From NCBI RefSeq assembly GCF_009208555.1, contig NZ_WFLI01000023.1, positions 34,578-98,577 on the forward strand: 64,000 bases of DNA, in the 5' to 3' direction. This DNA is from Janthinobacterium violaceinigrum (lineage in GTDB: Bacteria > Pseudomonadota > Gammaproteobacteria > Burkholderiales > Burkholderiaceae_D). The translations under genes and the position numbers were made by a program. Under the pieces are notes generated by a model that was not told the DNA's origin, did no database searches, and was given only the letters and a program-made list of their open reading frames with translations. Positions 41,724 through 50,228 of the stretch are shown here, in pieces. Position 1 is the first letter of the stretch. Each line of letters begins with the position of its first letter.

Positions 41724-42419
41724 TTACGCCGGCTTGCTTTGGGTCCAGGCGAGGAAGGCCGCGCGGTTGCGCGAGCACACGAGGATTTTTCCCGTGCCTG
41801 AAAACTTCAGCACCATGCCCTCGCCGCTGGTCTGGCTATTGATCAGGTTACCCAGAAAGCCGCCGCTGCTGCCGGTCGTCATGGAAATCTCGTATTGCAG
41901 GCGGTTGTCCCAGCACACGACGTGCGAGTTATCGATCACCACGTCCTTGCCAGGCGTCACTTCCAATTCCGACATCGCGCCAAAACCGGACACCGCCAAC
42001 TGGCCGCTGCCTGCCGTCTCGGTGATGAAAAAACCACCGCTCTGGGCAAACAGCGCATTGCCAAGGCTTTGCGTGCGCACCTTCAATTCCACGCCAGACG
42101 TGGCCGCCACGAAGGCGCCGTCGCTGATCATGTATTGCTGGGCGCCAACCTCGAGCACCCGCATCGCGCCGGGCAAGGTGGGCGACAGCAGACAATCGCC
42201 GTCGCCGCGCATGGCCTCGATATGCTGCTGAAAGAACGACTCGCCGTTGGCAAAGGTGCGCATCAGCGCGGCGCCTATGCCGCCCGTCATCTTGCCTTTC
42301 AGCTCAAGATTGGTTTCCATCATCACCATCGCATCGGATTCGCAATAGATCTTCTCGCCCTTGGCCAGCGACACATGCAGAAACGGGTCGACGTCCCCGG
42401 TAATATTAAAAACTGGCAT
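41724..42419 (-). CDS. AIM24/TIGR00266 family protein
   Basis: 231-residue glycine-rich beta protein of the AIM24 (TIGR00266) family. Repeated features include GEKIYCESDAMVMME, FFITETAGSGQLAVSGFG, VVIDNSHVVCWDNRLQYEISM and a C-terminal VLKFSGTGKILVCSRN, typical for the family. These proteins are often encoded with TerD proteins; the function is unknown. ATG 42419 follows AAGGAAGGAA. Only 34 bp separate it from the TerZ-like gene downstream, so the two are likely co-transcribed. Confidence 0.9.
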   Translation of the reverse strand: MPVFNITGDVDPFLHVSLAKGEKIYCESDAMVMMETNLELKGKMTGGIGAALMRTFANGESFFQQHIEAMRGDGDCLLSPTLPGAMRVLEVGAQQYMISDGAFVAATSGVELKVRTQSLGNALFAQSGGFFITETAGSGQLAVSGFGAMSELEVTPGKDVVIDNSHVVCWDNRLQYEISMTTGSSGGFLGNLINSQTSGEGMVLKFSGTGKILVCSRNRAAFLAWTQSKPA

Positions 42420-42464
42420 CTGACTGTTCCTTCCTTGATGATGATGATGTCGGGCTAAACCGCC

Positions 42465-42601
42465 CTTACTACAGAATAACGGTGCCGCACAAAACCGTAG
42501 CGAGCGGATGTGATTTGTGGCCGAGAAGCGCAACCGTACTTTAGTACGGTGAGCATCGCCGGCCGCAAAGCGCACCGCGCAGTAGGTTTGGTGTGGCTAC
42601 C
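42465..42601. repeat. Structured intergenic element (REP-like candidate)
   Basis: This GC-rich stretch between TerD and AIM24 holds the perfect inverted repeat CCGTACT-TT-AGTACGG (42532-42547), flanked by further complementary parts (GCGCAACCGTACT/AGTACGGTGAGCATCGC; ACAAA/TTTGT around CCG...CGG at 42490-42525). No ribosome site or frame fits. It may be a dispersed repeat or an RNA-processing site. Confidence 0.45.
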
Positions 42602-43177
42602 TTACACGCCGACGCCGAACGAGGCTGCCAGGGGGCCCAGGCCGCCCTTGTAGCCCTGGCCGATGGCCTTGAATTTCCAATCGCTGCCATTGCGGTAGAT
42701 TTCGCCGAAAACCATGGCTGTTTCCGCCGAACCGTCTTCCGACAGGTCGAAGCGGGCGATTTCCGTGTTGCCGTTGGCGTTGACGCAACGCACGTAGGCC
42801 TTCGATACCATACCAAAGTTTTGCTTGCGCGCTTCGGCATCGTGGATCGTCACGCAGACAGCGATCTTGTCGATCTCGGCTGGCACCGTGGCCAGGTCGA
42901 CGACGACGGTTTCATCATCGCCATCGCCGGCGCCCGTGGTGTTGTCGCCCGAGTGGGTGACGGAACCGTCGCTCGATTTCAGGTTGTTGTAGAAAATCAT
43001 GTCGACGTCGGCGCGTACCTTGCCGTCGGCCTTCAGCAGGAACACGGAACCGTCGATGTCGAACGCGGCGCCATCGGTGGCGCGGGCATCCCAGCCCAGG
43101 CCGATGATCATTTTCGAGATGCCAGGCGCTTCCTTGCTCAGGTTGACGTTGCCGCCTTTTTGCAGACTGATTGCCAT
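42602..43177 (-). CDS. TerD-family stress protein (TerD/TerE-like)
   Basis: 191-residue TerD-family protein, the second copy in this cluster. It has MAISLQKGGNVNLSKEAP, IIGLGWDARATDGAAFDIDGSVFLL, SGDNTTGAGDGDDETVVVDL, and the ending DWKFKAIGQGYKGGLGPLAASFGVGV, the canonical TerD/TerE form. The Ca-binding acid cluster is intact. ATG 43177 is preceded by AGGAG. It is about 160 bp from the DUF475 gene upstream, with a hairpin between them. Confidence 0.95.
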   Translation of the reverse strand: MAISLQKGGNVNLSKEAPGISKMIIGLGWDARATDGAAFDIDGSVFLLKADGKVRADVDMIFYNNLKSSDGSVTHSGDNTTGAGDGDDETVVVDLATVPAEIDKIAVCVTIHDAEARKQNFGMVSKAYVRCVNANGNTEIARFDLSEDGSAETAMVFGEIYRNGSDWKFKAIGQGYKGGLGPLAASFGVGV

Positions 43178-43246
43178 GATGTATTTCTCCTATGTGAAAT
43201 AAAAGTCCAGCGTGTATAAAACCAAATAACTACTTGTGTACACCTG

Positions 43247-43286
43247 GCGCTGTCTCCGGCCCGACTCCCCGGATCGGGGACAGCGC
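43247..43286 (-). other. Hairpin between DUF475 and TerD genes
   Basis: GCGCTGTC (43247-43254) pairs with GACAGCGC (43279-43286), with an inner CCCC/GGGG pairing. It has no T run and may be a processing or attenuating structure between two co-oriented stress genes. Confidence 0.45.
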
Positions 43287-43334
43287 TTGCTGCATCACGC
43301 TGGCAAACGGGTGTCGTCGTTTGCCGCGTATCTC

Positions 43335-44417
43335 TTAGGCCTTGGCTGCTGTTTCCAGCTCAGGCTGCTTATCGTCTTCGCCTTCCAGCAAGGCCATGCG
43401 TCGCTTGTAGCGGATCGACGACCACAGCGAGGCGAGAATGAAGGCCACACCGATCAGACCCGTGAAGATCTCGGGAATGTGGAACTTCATGCTGACCAAC
43501 ATGATCACGGCCAGGATACCGATCGCATAGTGCGCGCCGTGCTCCAGATAAACGAACTCGTCGAGCGTGCCCTTGCGCACCAGGAACACCGTCATCGAAC
43601 GCACGAACATCGCGCCGATGGCCAGGCCCAGCATGATGATCACGACATCCTTGGTGATGGCGAACGCGCCGATCACGCCGTCAAAGCTGAACGAGGCGTC
43701 AAGCACTTCCAGGTACAGGAAGCCGCCAATACCGCCGCGCTTGACGATGTCGCCCACGTTGCCGTCGCCGTTATCGCCTTCCAGCAAGCCACTGACCACA
43801 TCGACGCCCACGTAGGTCAAGATGCCCCACAGGCCGGCCGTCAAGACCACCAGTTTCTGGCCTTCGTCTATCATCGACAGGCTGGCCATCAGGGTGCCCA
43901 GGGCCACCATCACGGAAATCGAGGAAATCTTGCCCAGCGCGCCCAGTTTTTCTTCAATACGGCCCAGCCAGTGCGTTTCCTTTTCCGCATCCAGCAGGAA
44001 GTTCAGGAACACCAGCAGCAGGAAAATGCCGCCGAAGGCTGCCACTTCCGCGTGGTGGTTCGTCAGGTGCATCGAATACTGTTCCGGATTGCTCAGTGCC
44101 AGATTCCACACTTCCATCAAGCCCAGGTCAGCCGCTTGCGCCACGATGACCAGCGGGAACACCAGACGCATGCCGAAGACGGCGATGATGATGCCCACGC
44201 CCAGGAACAGGCCCTGCCAGAACTTGTCCCAGTTCTTCAGCACCGAGGCGTTGACCACCGCATTGTCAAACGACAGCGAGACTTCCATCACGCCCAGGAT
44301 CACGGCGATACCGAGCGCTGCCAGCATCGTCTGCACGCCACCGTGCGTGTAACCCCACCAGGCGGAAATACCCAGGCAGATAAATGTCACTAGAAATGAC
44401 ACTCTGAAATGTTTCAT
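43335..44417 (-). CDS. DUF475 membrane protein (TerC-like)
   Basis: 360-residue polytopic protein of family DUF475, related to TerC. It has about nine hydrophobic segments. Two acidic membrane motifs, EVSLSFDNAVVNASVLKN near the N-terminus and EVLDASFSFDGVIGAFAIT in the second half, are the duplicated metal-transport-like signatures of the TerC superfamily. ATG 44417 (MKHFRVSF) follows AAAGGGG; a longer reading to 44474 is unsupported. TATACT (44458-44453) is a likely -10. It lies upstream of the TerD genes and is divergent from an NhaR-like regulator. Confidence 0.92.
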   Translation of the reverse strand: MKHFRVSFLVTFICLGISAWWGYTHGGVQTMLAALGIAVILGVMEVSLSFDNAVVNASVLKNWDKFWQGLFLGVGIIIAVFGMRLVFPLVIVAQAADLGLMEVWNLALSNPEQYSMHLTNHHAEVAAFGGIFLLLVFLNFLLDAEKETHWLGRIEEKLGALGKISSISVMVALGTLMASLSMIDEGQKLVVLTAGLWGILTYVGVDVVSGLLEGDNGDGNVGDIVKRGGIGGFLYLEVLDASFSFDGVIGAFAITKDVVIIMLGLAIGAMFVRSMTVFLVRKGTLDEFVYLEHGAHYAIGILAVIMLVSMKFHIPEIFTGLIGVAFILASLWSSIRYKRRMALLEGEDDKQPELETAAKA

Positions 44418-44493
44418 CGATAGTTCCCCTTTATCCAAATTCAATGGAACGTAGTATAGGGACGTCTGACACATTTAAAAATAGAAGATAATG

Positions 44494-44506
44494 GAAGTAT
44501 TACTTC
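44494..44506. promoter_or_regulatory. Inverted repeat in the DUF475/LysR divergent region
   Basis: GAAGT-ATT-ACTTC at 44494-44506, flanked by two copies of AGAAGATA (near 44483 and 44515), lies 29 bp upstream of the LysR-type gene. This is the kind of site a LysR-type protein would occupy. Confidence 0.45.
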
Positions 44507-44534
44507 GTAAAAACAGAAGATAGAGGATGCAGCG

Positions 44535-45449
44535 ATGAAAACCACGGGTTTCAATTACCGCCATTTGTACTTCTTTTGGGTGGTCGCCAAGGAAGGCGGC
44601 GTGACGCGCGCGGCTGAACGGCTGGGCCTGGCCGTGCAAACCATCAGCACCCAGCTGGCCCTGCTGGAAAAGGAACTGGGCAAGTCCCTGCTGCAGCCGC
44701 AGGGACGGCGATTGGTGCCCACGGAAGCGGGCCGGCTGGCACTCGGCTACGCGGACCAGATTTTCCTGCTGGGCGAGCAGATGCAGGATGCGCTGGCCGA
44801 CGCGGACGCGGAAAAGATGCGTCTGACGGTGGGCATTTCCGATTCCTTGCCGAAACTGATGGCCTACCGCATGCTCGACGCCACGCGCAGCCTGGACCAG
44901 CCCGTCAAGCTCGTGTGCCTGGAAGATGAATTCGAATCCCTGCTGGCCGACCTGGCCTTGCACAAGCTGGACCTGGTCTTGACGGACCGCGCCGTGCCGG
45001 CCGGCGCCAGCCTGCGCGTGTCCAGCCACCTGTGGGGCGAAAGCGCCATGAAACTGTTCGGCATCCCCGCGCTGGCGGGACAATACCGCGACAATTTCCC
45101 GCACAGCCTGCACGGCGCCCCGTTTCTGCTGCCCGCGCGCAACAATGCTCTGCGGGGACGCATCGACGAATGGATGGTGCAGCAGGGCGTGCGCCCCGAC
45201 GTGGTCGGTGAATTCGAAGACAACGCCATGCTCAACGCGTTCGGCCGCAAGGGCCTGGGCCTGTTCTTCGCCTCGGCCAGCCTGGCAGCCGATATCGAGG
45301 AGCAATTCGGCGCCGTGCTGGTGGGCGACGCCTCGTCCCTGCGCGAACAGTTTTACGTCATTTCCAACGAACGCAAGATCATGCACCCGGCCTTGGAGGT
45401 GATCCTGGCCGCCATCCAGGACCACCCGAAGATTCACAAGGAAACCTGA
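44535..45449 (+). CDS. LysR-family regulator, NhaR-like
   Basis: 304-residue LysR-type regulator. The N-terminal HTH region reads NYRHLYFFWVVAKEGGVTRAAERLGLAVQTISTQL, close to the NhaR pattern NYxHLYYFW...GSV..AAE.L.LTPQTIT. The C-terminal effector domain also follows NhaR (DLVLTD, LHGAPFLLPARNNALRGRIDEWM, VGEFEDNAMLNAFG). In E. coli NhaR activates the Na/H antiporter nhaA; no antiporter is adjacent here. It is divergent from the DUF475 gene. ATG 44535 follows GAGG. Confidence 0.88.
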   Translation: MKTTGFNYRHLYFFWVVAKEGGVTRAAERLGLAVQTISTQLALLEKELGKSLLQPQGRRLVPTEAGRLALGYADQIFLLGEQMQDALADADAEKMRLTVGISDSLPKLMAYRMLDATRSLDQPVKLVCLEDEFESLLADLALHKLDLVLTDRAVPAGASLRVSSHLWGESAMKLFGIPALAGQYRDNFPHSLHGAPFLLPARNNALRGRIDEWMVQQGVRPDVVGEFEDNAMLNAFGRKGLGLFFASASLAADIEEQFGAVLVGDASSLREQFYVISNERKIMHPALEVILAAIQDHPKIHKET

Positions 45450-45471
45450 TAAATCCATTCGAAAATAACGT

Positions 45472-45500
45472 TTGAATAATCAATCAAAAGCGATTGTAAT
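45472..45500 (+). promoter_or_regulatory. Promoter of the AAHS transporter gene
   Basis: TTGAAT (45472-45477) and TGTAAT (45495-45500) are 17 bp apart, 4/6 and 5/6 matches. Predicted start is near 45507, about 66 bp before the ATG. Confidence 0.5.
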
Positions 45501-45572
45501 GCAGCCTGAGACAAACGCGCGCCCCTCCTTCTCCGGAAAGGCGCGACCACCATAAAAAACAGGAGCGGCACC

Positions 45573-46916
45573 ATGTCCACGGCAGGCAAGACGATCGATA
45601 TTCCCGATCTCATCAATCACAACAAGATCGGTTCCTTCCAGATCGGCATGCTGATCCTGTGCGGGCTGTGCGTCATCATGGATGGCTTCGACGTGCAAGC
45701 GATGGGCTATGTGGCCCCCGCCATCATTGCAGACTGGCATGTCAGCAAGGCCAACCTGGGCCCCGTCTTTGGCGCGGGCCTGCTGGGCATGCTGGTGGGC
45801 TCGCTCGTCTTCAGCATCACGGCCGACAAGTTCGGCCGCCGCCCTGTGCTGATCGGCTCGACCATCTTCTTTGCGCTGTGCATGCTGGTCACGCCGCTGG
45901 CCACTACCATCGAGCAATTGCAGCTGATCCGTTTCATCACGGGCCTGGGCCTGGGCGCCGTGATGCCGAACGCCATGGCCTTGGCCGGCGAATACAGCCC
46001 CCTGCGCAAGAAAGTCACCCTGATGATGCTGGTCTCGTGCGGCTTTACGCTCGGCGCCGTGCTCGGCGGGCTGTTGTCGGCCGCGCTGATCCCCGCATTC
46101 GGCTGGCAATCCGTGTTTTACGTGGGCGGCGTGGTGCCGCTGGTGATCGGCGTGCTGATGTTCTTCCTGCTGCCGGAATCGATGCAATTCCTGGTACTCA
46201 AGAAACGCAAGCTGGACAAGGTCGCGCAATGGCTCAAGCGCATCGACCCGACGGTCACCATCACGGCCGACACGCAATACGTCGTGCATGAAAAGGAACA
46301 CAAGGGTGCGCCCGTGCTGCAATTGTTTACGGGCGGCCGCGCCAAGATGACGATCTTGCTGTGGGTCATCAACTTCATGAACTTGCTGAACCTGTATTTC
46401 CTGTCCAACTGGCTGCCGACGATTGCCAAGGAAGCGGGCCTGTCCACGGCCAACGCCGTGCTGGCCGGCACGGCCCTGCAAGTGGGCGGCACCATCGGCA
46501 CCCTCGTCATGGGCCAGCTGATCGACCGCTCCAGCTTCCGCCGCATCCTGCTGCCGTGCTTTTTAGTGGCCGCCGTGGCCATCGCCCTGATCGGCCGTCC
46601 CGACGTGTCGCTGGCCTTCCTGTTCATCACGATTTTCATCGCCGGCTTTTGCGTGGTGGGCGGCCAGCCGGCCGTCAACGCCCTGGCAGCCAGCTACTAC
46701 CCGACCACCCTGCGCTCGACGGGCATCGGCTGGAGCCTGGGCGTGGGCCGCATCGGCTCCATCATCGGCCCCGTGCTCGGTGGCGAGCTGATCCGCCTGA
46801 ACTGGCCCAACAGCACGATTTTCCTCGTCGTCGCCATCCCGGCCATCGTCTCGGCCGTCATGGTCTTTGCCATGCGCGGCGGGCCGCAAACGGCCCCCGC
46901 CAAGGCAGCCGCCTGA
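45573..46916 (+). CDS. MFS transporter, aromatic acid:H+ symporter (AAHS) type
   Basis: 447-residue, 12-helix major facilitator. The first helix contains the AAHS motif DGFD at 37-40, and the loop 2-3 motif is DKFGRRPVLIG. Other AAHS features are RFITGLGLGAVMPNAMALAGEY and the C-terminal YYPTTLRSTGIGWSLGVGRIGSIIGP. This family (PcaK, BenK, MhpT and related) imports benzoates, hydroxybenzoates or similar acids. No aromatic catabolism gene is adjacent, so the substrate is open. ATG 45573 follows AGGAG. Confidence 0.92.
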   Translation: MSTAGKTIDIPDLINHNKIGSFQIGMLILCGLCVIMDGFDVQAMGYVAPAIIADWHVSKANLGPVFGAGLLGMLVGSLVFSITADKFGRRPVLIGSTIFFALCMLVTPLATTIEQLQLIRFITGLGLGAVMPNAMALAGEYSPLRKKVTLMMLVSCGFTLGAVLGGLLSAALIPAFGWQSVFYVGGVVPLVIGVLMFFLLPESMQFLVLKKRKLDKVAQWLKRIDPTVTITADTQYVVHEKEHKGAPVLQLFTGGRAKMTILLWVINFMNLLNLYFLSNWLPTIAKEAGLSTANAVLAGTALQVGGTIGTLVMGQLIDRSSFRRILLPCFLVAAVAIALIGRPDVSLAFLFITIFIAGFCVVGGQPAVNALAASYYPTTLRSTGIGWSLGVGRIGSIIGPVLGGELIRLNWPNSTIFLVVAIPAIVSAVMVFAMRGGPQTAPAKAAA

Positions 46917-47002
46917 GGCCGGCGCATGGGCCTGTTGAACCGTACGCCGTCATGAAGTTGCATGTTTTATACTCAAATGCTCATCCATTTCAGTGAACCG
47001 AC

Positions 47003-47680
47003 ATGACCAACCTTGCCAATGACGGCGCGGCAGACAGCCTTCTGGAAACAGCCTGGGCCCAGCGCGAAGAAACGCTCTACACTACCCTGTTCGGGGACCT
47101 GGGCCCGGGCATCTACCCGCTGGACTTGTCCCTGTTTGAACAAATGTTCAACTGCACGCAAGTCGACCCGCGCTGGCTGCATATCGGCGTGTTCGAATGT
47201 CCGCCGACACCCGGGCGGCCGCACTGGGTCTACGTGTCGTCCGGCCTGTCCAATCCCTGGGACGACAACCCCGACGACGATGAAGAGTGGACGGGACTGG
47301 GCCGCGAACTGCTGCTGGAATGCCCGCAACAGTCGCCATGGGCGCTGACCTTGGTGCGCCGGTTTGCCGCCTATCAGATGCTGCTGGCGGCAGGCCGCTT
47401 CGGCGACCAGGAACCGCTGGACGCCTGGGACCGCATGTCCGTTGGCGGCCCCATCGATGGCCAGCAGTCCGCACTGAGCGCCATCATAATGGTACCCAGC
47501 GAACATTACCCGGAAGAATATCAGCTGGTCTCGGGTAAATTTGCCTTCCTGCAGATTATCGGACTCAGCGCTGCCGAGCTGGCGCATGGCCGCGCGCATG
47601 ACTTCGAGGACTTATTGCAGATGCTGGGAGAACGGGGCGCCGCGCCGCTGGTGGACGCCGCACGCGGCAGCATCGTGTAA
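47003..47680 (+). CDS. Suppressor-of-fused (SUFU) domain protein
   Basis: 225-residue cytoplasmic protein with a SUFU-like domain. The visible pattern is HWVYVSSGLSNPWDD, TGLGRELLLECP, WALTLVRRFAAYQMLL, and in the second part GKFAFLQIIGLSAAELA. The domain is shared with animal Hedgehog regulators; bacterial copies are widespread and some act in contact-dependent immunity, but none of that context is seen here. ATG 47003 follows a short spacer after the transporter gene. Role unknown. Confidence 0.85.
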   Translation: MTNLANDGAADSLLETAWAQREETLYTTLFGDLGPGIYPLDLSLFEQMFNCTQVDPRWLHIGVFECPPTPGRPHWVYVSSGLSNPWDDNPDDDEEWTGLGRELLLECPQQSPWALTLVRRFAAYQMLLAAGRFGDQEPLDAWDRMSVGGPIDGQQSALSAIIMVPSEHYPEEYQLVSGKFAFLQIIGLSAAELAHGRAHDFEDLLQMLGERGAAPLVDAARGSIV

Positions 47681-47768
47681 AACCGCAGGGCCGATTTGTT
47701 GGAAATTAGCATACTGCGCCCTTCGTCGTTTAAGATGACGTTTTTACAGCCCATCTTTTGCGCCCCCC

Positions 47769-49109
47769 ATGCACAATGTCTTGCTAGTCCTGCTCGCCCT
47801 CTTCCTGGTCGCGCTGAACGGTTTTTTTGTTGCCGCCGAGTTTGGCATCGTCACCTTGCGGCGCACCCGCATCCGCGCCATCGCCAAGACGCAGGGATTG
47901 CGGGGCCGCATCCTGGCCAAGGTGCACGGCCAGCTGGACGCCTACCTGTCCGCCTGCCAGCTGGGCATCACCCTGGCGTCGCTGGGCCTGGGCTGGGTCG
48001 GCGAACCGGCGTTTGCCGGCTTGCTGGAACCGCTGTTCGGCGCCATCGGCGTCACCTCGCAAGAGCTGATCCACGGCGTATCGTTTGTCGTTGCCTTCAG
48101 CGTCATTTCCTTCCTGCACATCGTCGTGGGCGAACTGGCGCCCAAATCGATGGCCATCCGCAACCCGGAAGCCGTCGGCCTGTGGAGCGCGATTCCCCTG
48201 TACGGCTTCTACTGGACCATGTACCCGGCCATCTACCTGCTCAACGCCAGCGCCAACTGGGTGCTGCGCCTGGCGGGGCTGTCCGGCAAGGGCGGCCACG
48301 ATGCCCACTACTCGTCCGAAGAGCTGAAACTGATCCTGCGCACCAGCCAGCCCGGCGAAAAGTTTACGCGCGACGAGCGCAACATCCTGGCCCAGTCGCT
48401 CGATTTCGAACAGATGACGGTGTCGGACCTGATGCGCCCGATCAATGAAGTGATCGCCCTGCACGCCTCAAACACGCTGGAAGAAAACCTCGACACGGTG
48501 CTGCGCAACCGCTTCAGCCGCTACCCGTATTTCGACACGAACGAAGACGACGTGCTGGGCGTGGTGCATCTGAAAGACCTGTTCTTTGCCCAGCAGGCGG
48601 GCAAGCCGATCACCTCGCTCACACCGTTTTTACGTCCCGTGGACATCATTTCCGCCCGCACGCCCGCGCTGGAACTGTTCCGGCGCTTCCGCGACGGCGC
48701 GCCCCACTTCGCCCTGATCGGCGAAAAGGGCAAGCGCCCGCTGGGGTTCATCACCCTCGATAACTTGCTCGGCGCCATGGTCGGTGAAATCCGCGATGAA
48801 TTCCGCCGCAATGAAAACGACTGGCTCAAGCAAAGCGACGGCACCCTGATCGGCAAGGCCAGCCTGCCCATTTTCTCGCTCGAACGCATCCTCGGCATCG
48901 ATATCGAAAACGAGGAGCTGGGGCTGGACGATGTGGAATCGGTGGGCGGCTTGATCATGGTCAAGCTGGGGGATATCCCGAAGCAGGGCCAGCGCATCAC
49001 CTTTGTCGACTTCGACATCGTCGTCAAGAAGATGAACGGACCCCGCATCGTGCTTATTAAAGTGATCCCGAAGCAGGAGCGGGATCTCGACGCGGATTTG
49101 AGAGACTAA
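47769..49109 (+). CDS. CNNM/CorC-type membrane protein (hemolysin family)
   Basis: 446-residue protein with three parts: a DUF21/CNNM membrane domain (about 1-190; LNGFFVAAEFGIVTLRRTRI, ACQLGITLASLGLGWVGEP), two CBS domains (about 205-335; LMRPINEVIALHA, RYPYFD, VLGVVHLKDL), and a CorC_HlyC domain at the end. Such proteins export or regulate Mg and Co ions; the older name hemolysin is historical. ATG 47769 follows the SUFU gene at 88 bp. It ends just before the convergent AI-2E family gene, with no spacer. Confidence 0.92.
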   Translation: MHNVLLVLLALFLVALNGFFVAAEFGIVTLRRTRIRAIAKTQGLRGRILAKVHGQLDAYLSACQLGITLASLGLGWVGEPAFAGLLEPLFGAIGVTSQELIHGVSFVVAFSVISFLHIVVGELAPKSMAIRNPEAVGLWSAIPLYGFYWTMYPAIYLLNASANWVLRLAGLSGKGGHDAHYSSEELKLILRTSQPGEKFTRDERNILAQSLDFEQMTVSDLMRPINEVIALHASNTLEENLDTVLRNRFSRYPYFDTNEDDVLGVVHLKDLFFAQQAGKPITSLTPFLRPVDIISARTPALELFRRFRDGAPHFALIGEKGKRPLGFITLDNLLGAMVGEIRDEFRRNENDWLKQSDGTLIGKASLPIFSLERILGIDIENEELGLDDVESVGGLIMVKLGDIPKQGQRITFVDFDIVVKKMNGPRIVLIKVIPKQERDLDADLRD

Positions 49110-50186
49110 TTACTTCTTGCGCGTCAGCGTATCTTTGCCCTGCGGCACGGTGGTCTCGCCCACCGTCCACGTTTGCAGCAAGCTGTACAGCACCGCCAGC
49201 AGAGTCGGGCCGATAAAGATGCCGACGAAGCCGAAGGCCAGCACGCCGCCCAGCACGCCCAGCAGCACCAGCAGGAAGGGTAGGCTGCTGCCGCGGCTGA
49301 TCAGCATGGGCTTGACCACATTGTCCACGCCGCTGATCAGCAGCGCGCCCCACACCAGCATGAAAATGCCCCAGCCCGTCTGCCCGTCGCTGAACAGCCA
49401 GATGGCGGCGCCGCCCCAGATCAGCGGCGGCCCCACGGGGATCAGCGAAAAGATGAAGGTGGCTACACCCAGCAGCGCCACGGCCGGCACGCCGGCGATC
49501 AAGAAGCCCACTACGGCCACCAGGGCCTGCGCCAGCGCCGTGCCCAGCAAACCGTACATGACGCCGCGCACGGTGCGGCTGATGGTCAGGCCCACACCCG
49601 GCGCACTGTCGCCGATGATGCGGCCGGCGCCCGTCATCAAGGCACGGCTCAGCTGCTGGCCGTCGCGGTAGAGAAAGAAGCTGACGAACACGGCCAGGCT
49701 GGTCTGCGCCAGGCCCGTGCCCAGCAGGATGCCGCCGGAAGCGAGGAAATGGCGCGCCGGCTCCAGCATGGTCTTACCTAAATTCAATAATTCCTCGCGG
49801 TCTTCCAGCAGGCGCCGCACATAGCCATCGATGGTTTCGCCCACCACGGGAATGCTGGCCAGCCAGGCGGGAGGATGCAGGCCGCCCGATTCCAGCGCGG
49901 CGCGGATCTGGTCGTACACGCGCGACACATTGTCGGCCAGGTTGTAGGTGACGAGGGCCAGCGGCAGCACGATGACCAGCACCAGCGACACGGTCATGAT
50001 GGCGGCCGCCCAGTTGCGCCGGCCTTTCAGCCGGTCGAGCAGCAGCAGGTACAGGGGCCAGCTGGAAATGCCCACGCAGGCGGCGAACAGCATGGCTGCC
50101 AGGAAGGGCCGCAAGACGAAAAAGCAGCCGATCAGCAAGAAGATGATGGCTGCCAGGCGGGCGTGAGGCTCGAAACGTTTATCCAT
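49110..50186 (-). CDS. AI-2E family transporter
   Basis: 358-residue polytopic protein of the AI-2E exporter/TqsA family (also Na/H-antiporter-like members). About eight hydrophobic segments; the long central region (about 75-150) is amphipathic, followed by FLASGGILLGTGLAQTSLAVFVSFFLYRDG and the C-terminal GVLGGVLAFGFVGIFIGPTLLAVLYSLLQTW. The actual substrate cannot be inferred. It is convergent with the CorC-type gene (no gap) and lies downstream of the oxidase assembly genes. Confidence 0.9.
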   Translation of the reverse strand: MDKRFEPHARLAAIIFLLIGCFFVLRPFLAAMLFAACVGISSWPLYLLLLDRLKGRRNWAAAIMTVSLVLVIVLPLALVTYNLADNVSRVYDQIRAALESGGLHPPAWLASIPVVGETIDGYVRRLLEDREELLNLGKTMLEPARHFLASGGILLGTGLAQTSLAVFVSFFLYRDGQQLSRALMTGAGRIIGDSAPGVGLTISRTVRGVMYGLLGTALAQALVAVVGFLIAGVPAVALLGVATFIFSLIPVGPPLIWGGAAIWLFSDGQTGWGIFMLVWGALLISGVDNVVKPMLISRGSSLPFLLVLLGVLGGVLAFGFVGIFIGPTLLAVLYSLLQTWTVGETTVPQGKDTLTRKK

Positions 50187-50228
50187 GTACTGCCAATCCT
50201 GAAGATGGCGCCTGACGGCGCGACCGGG

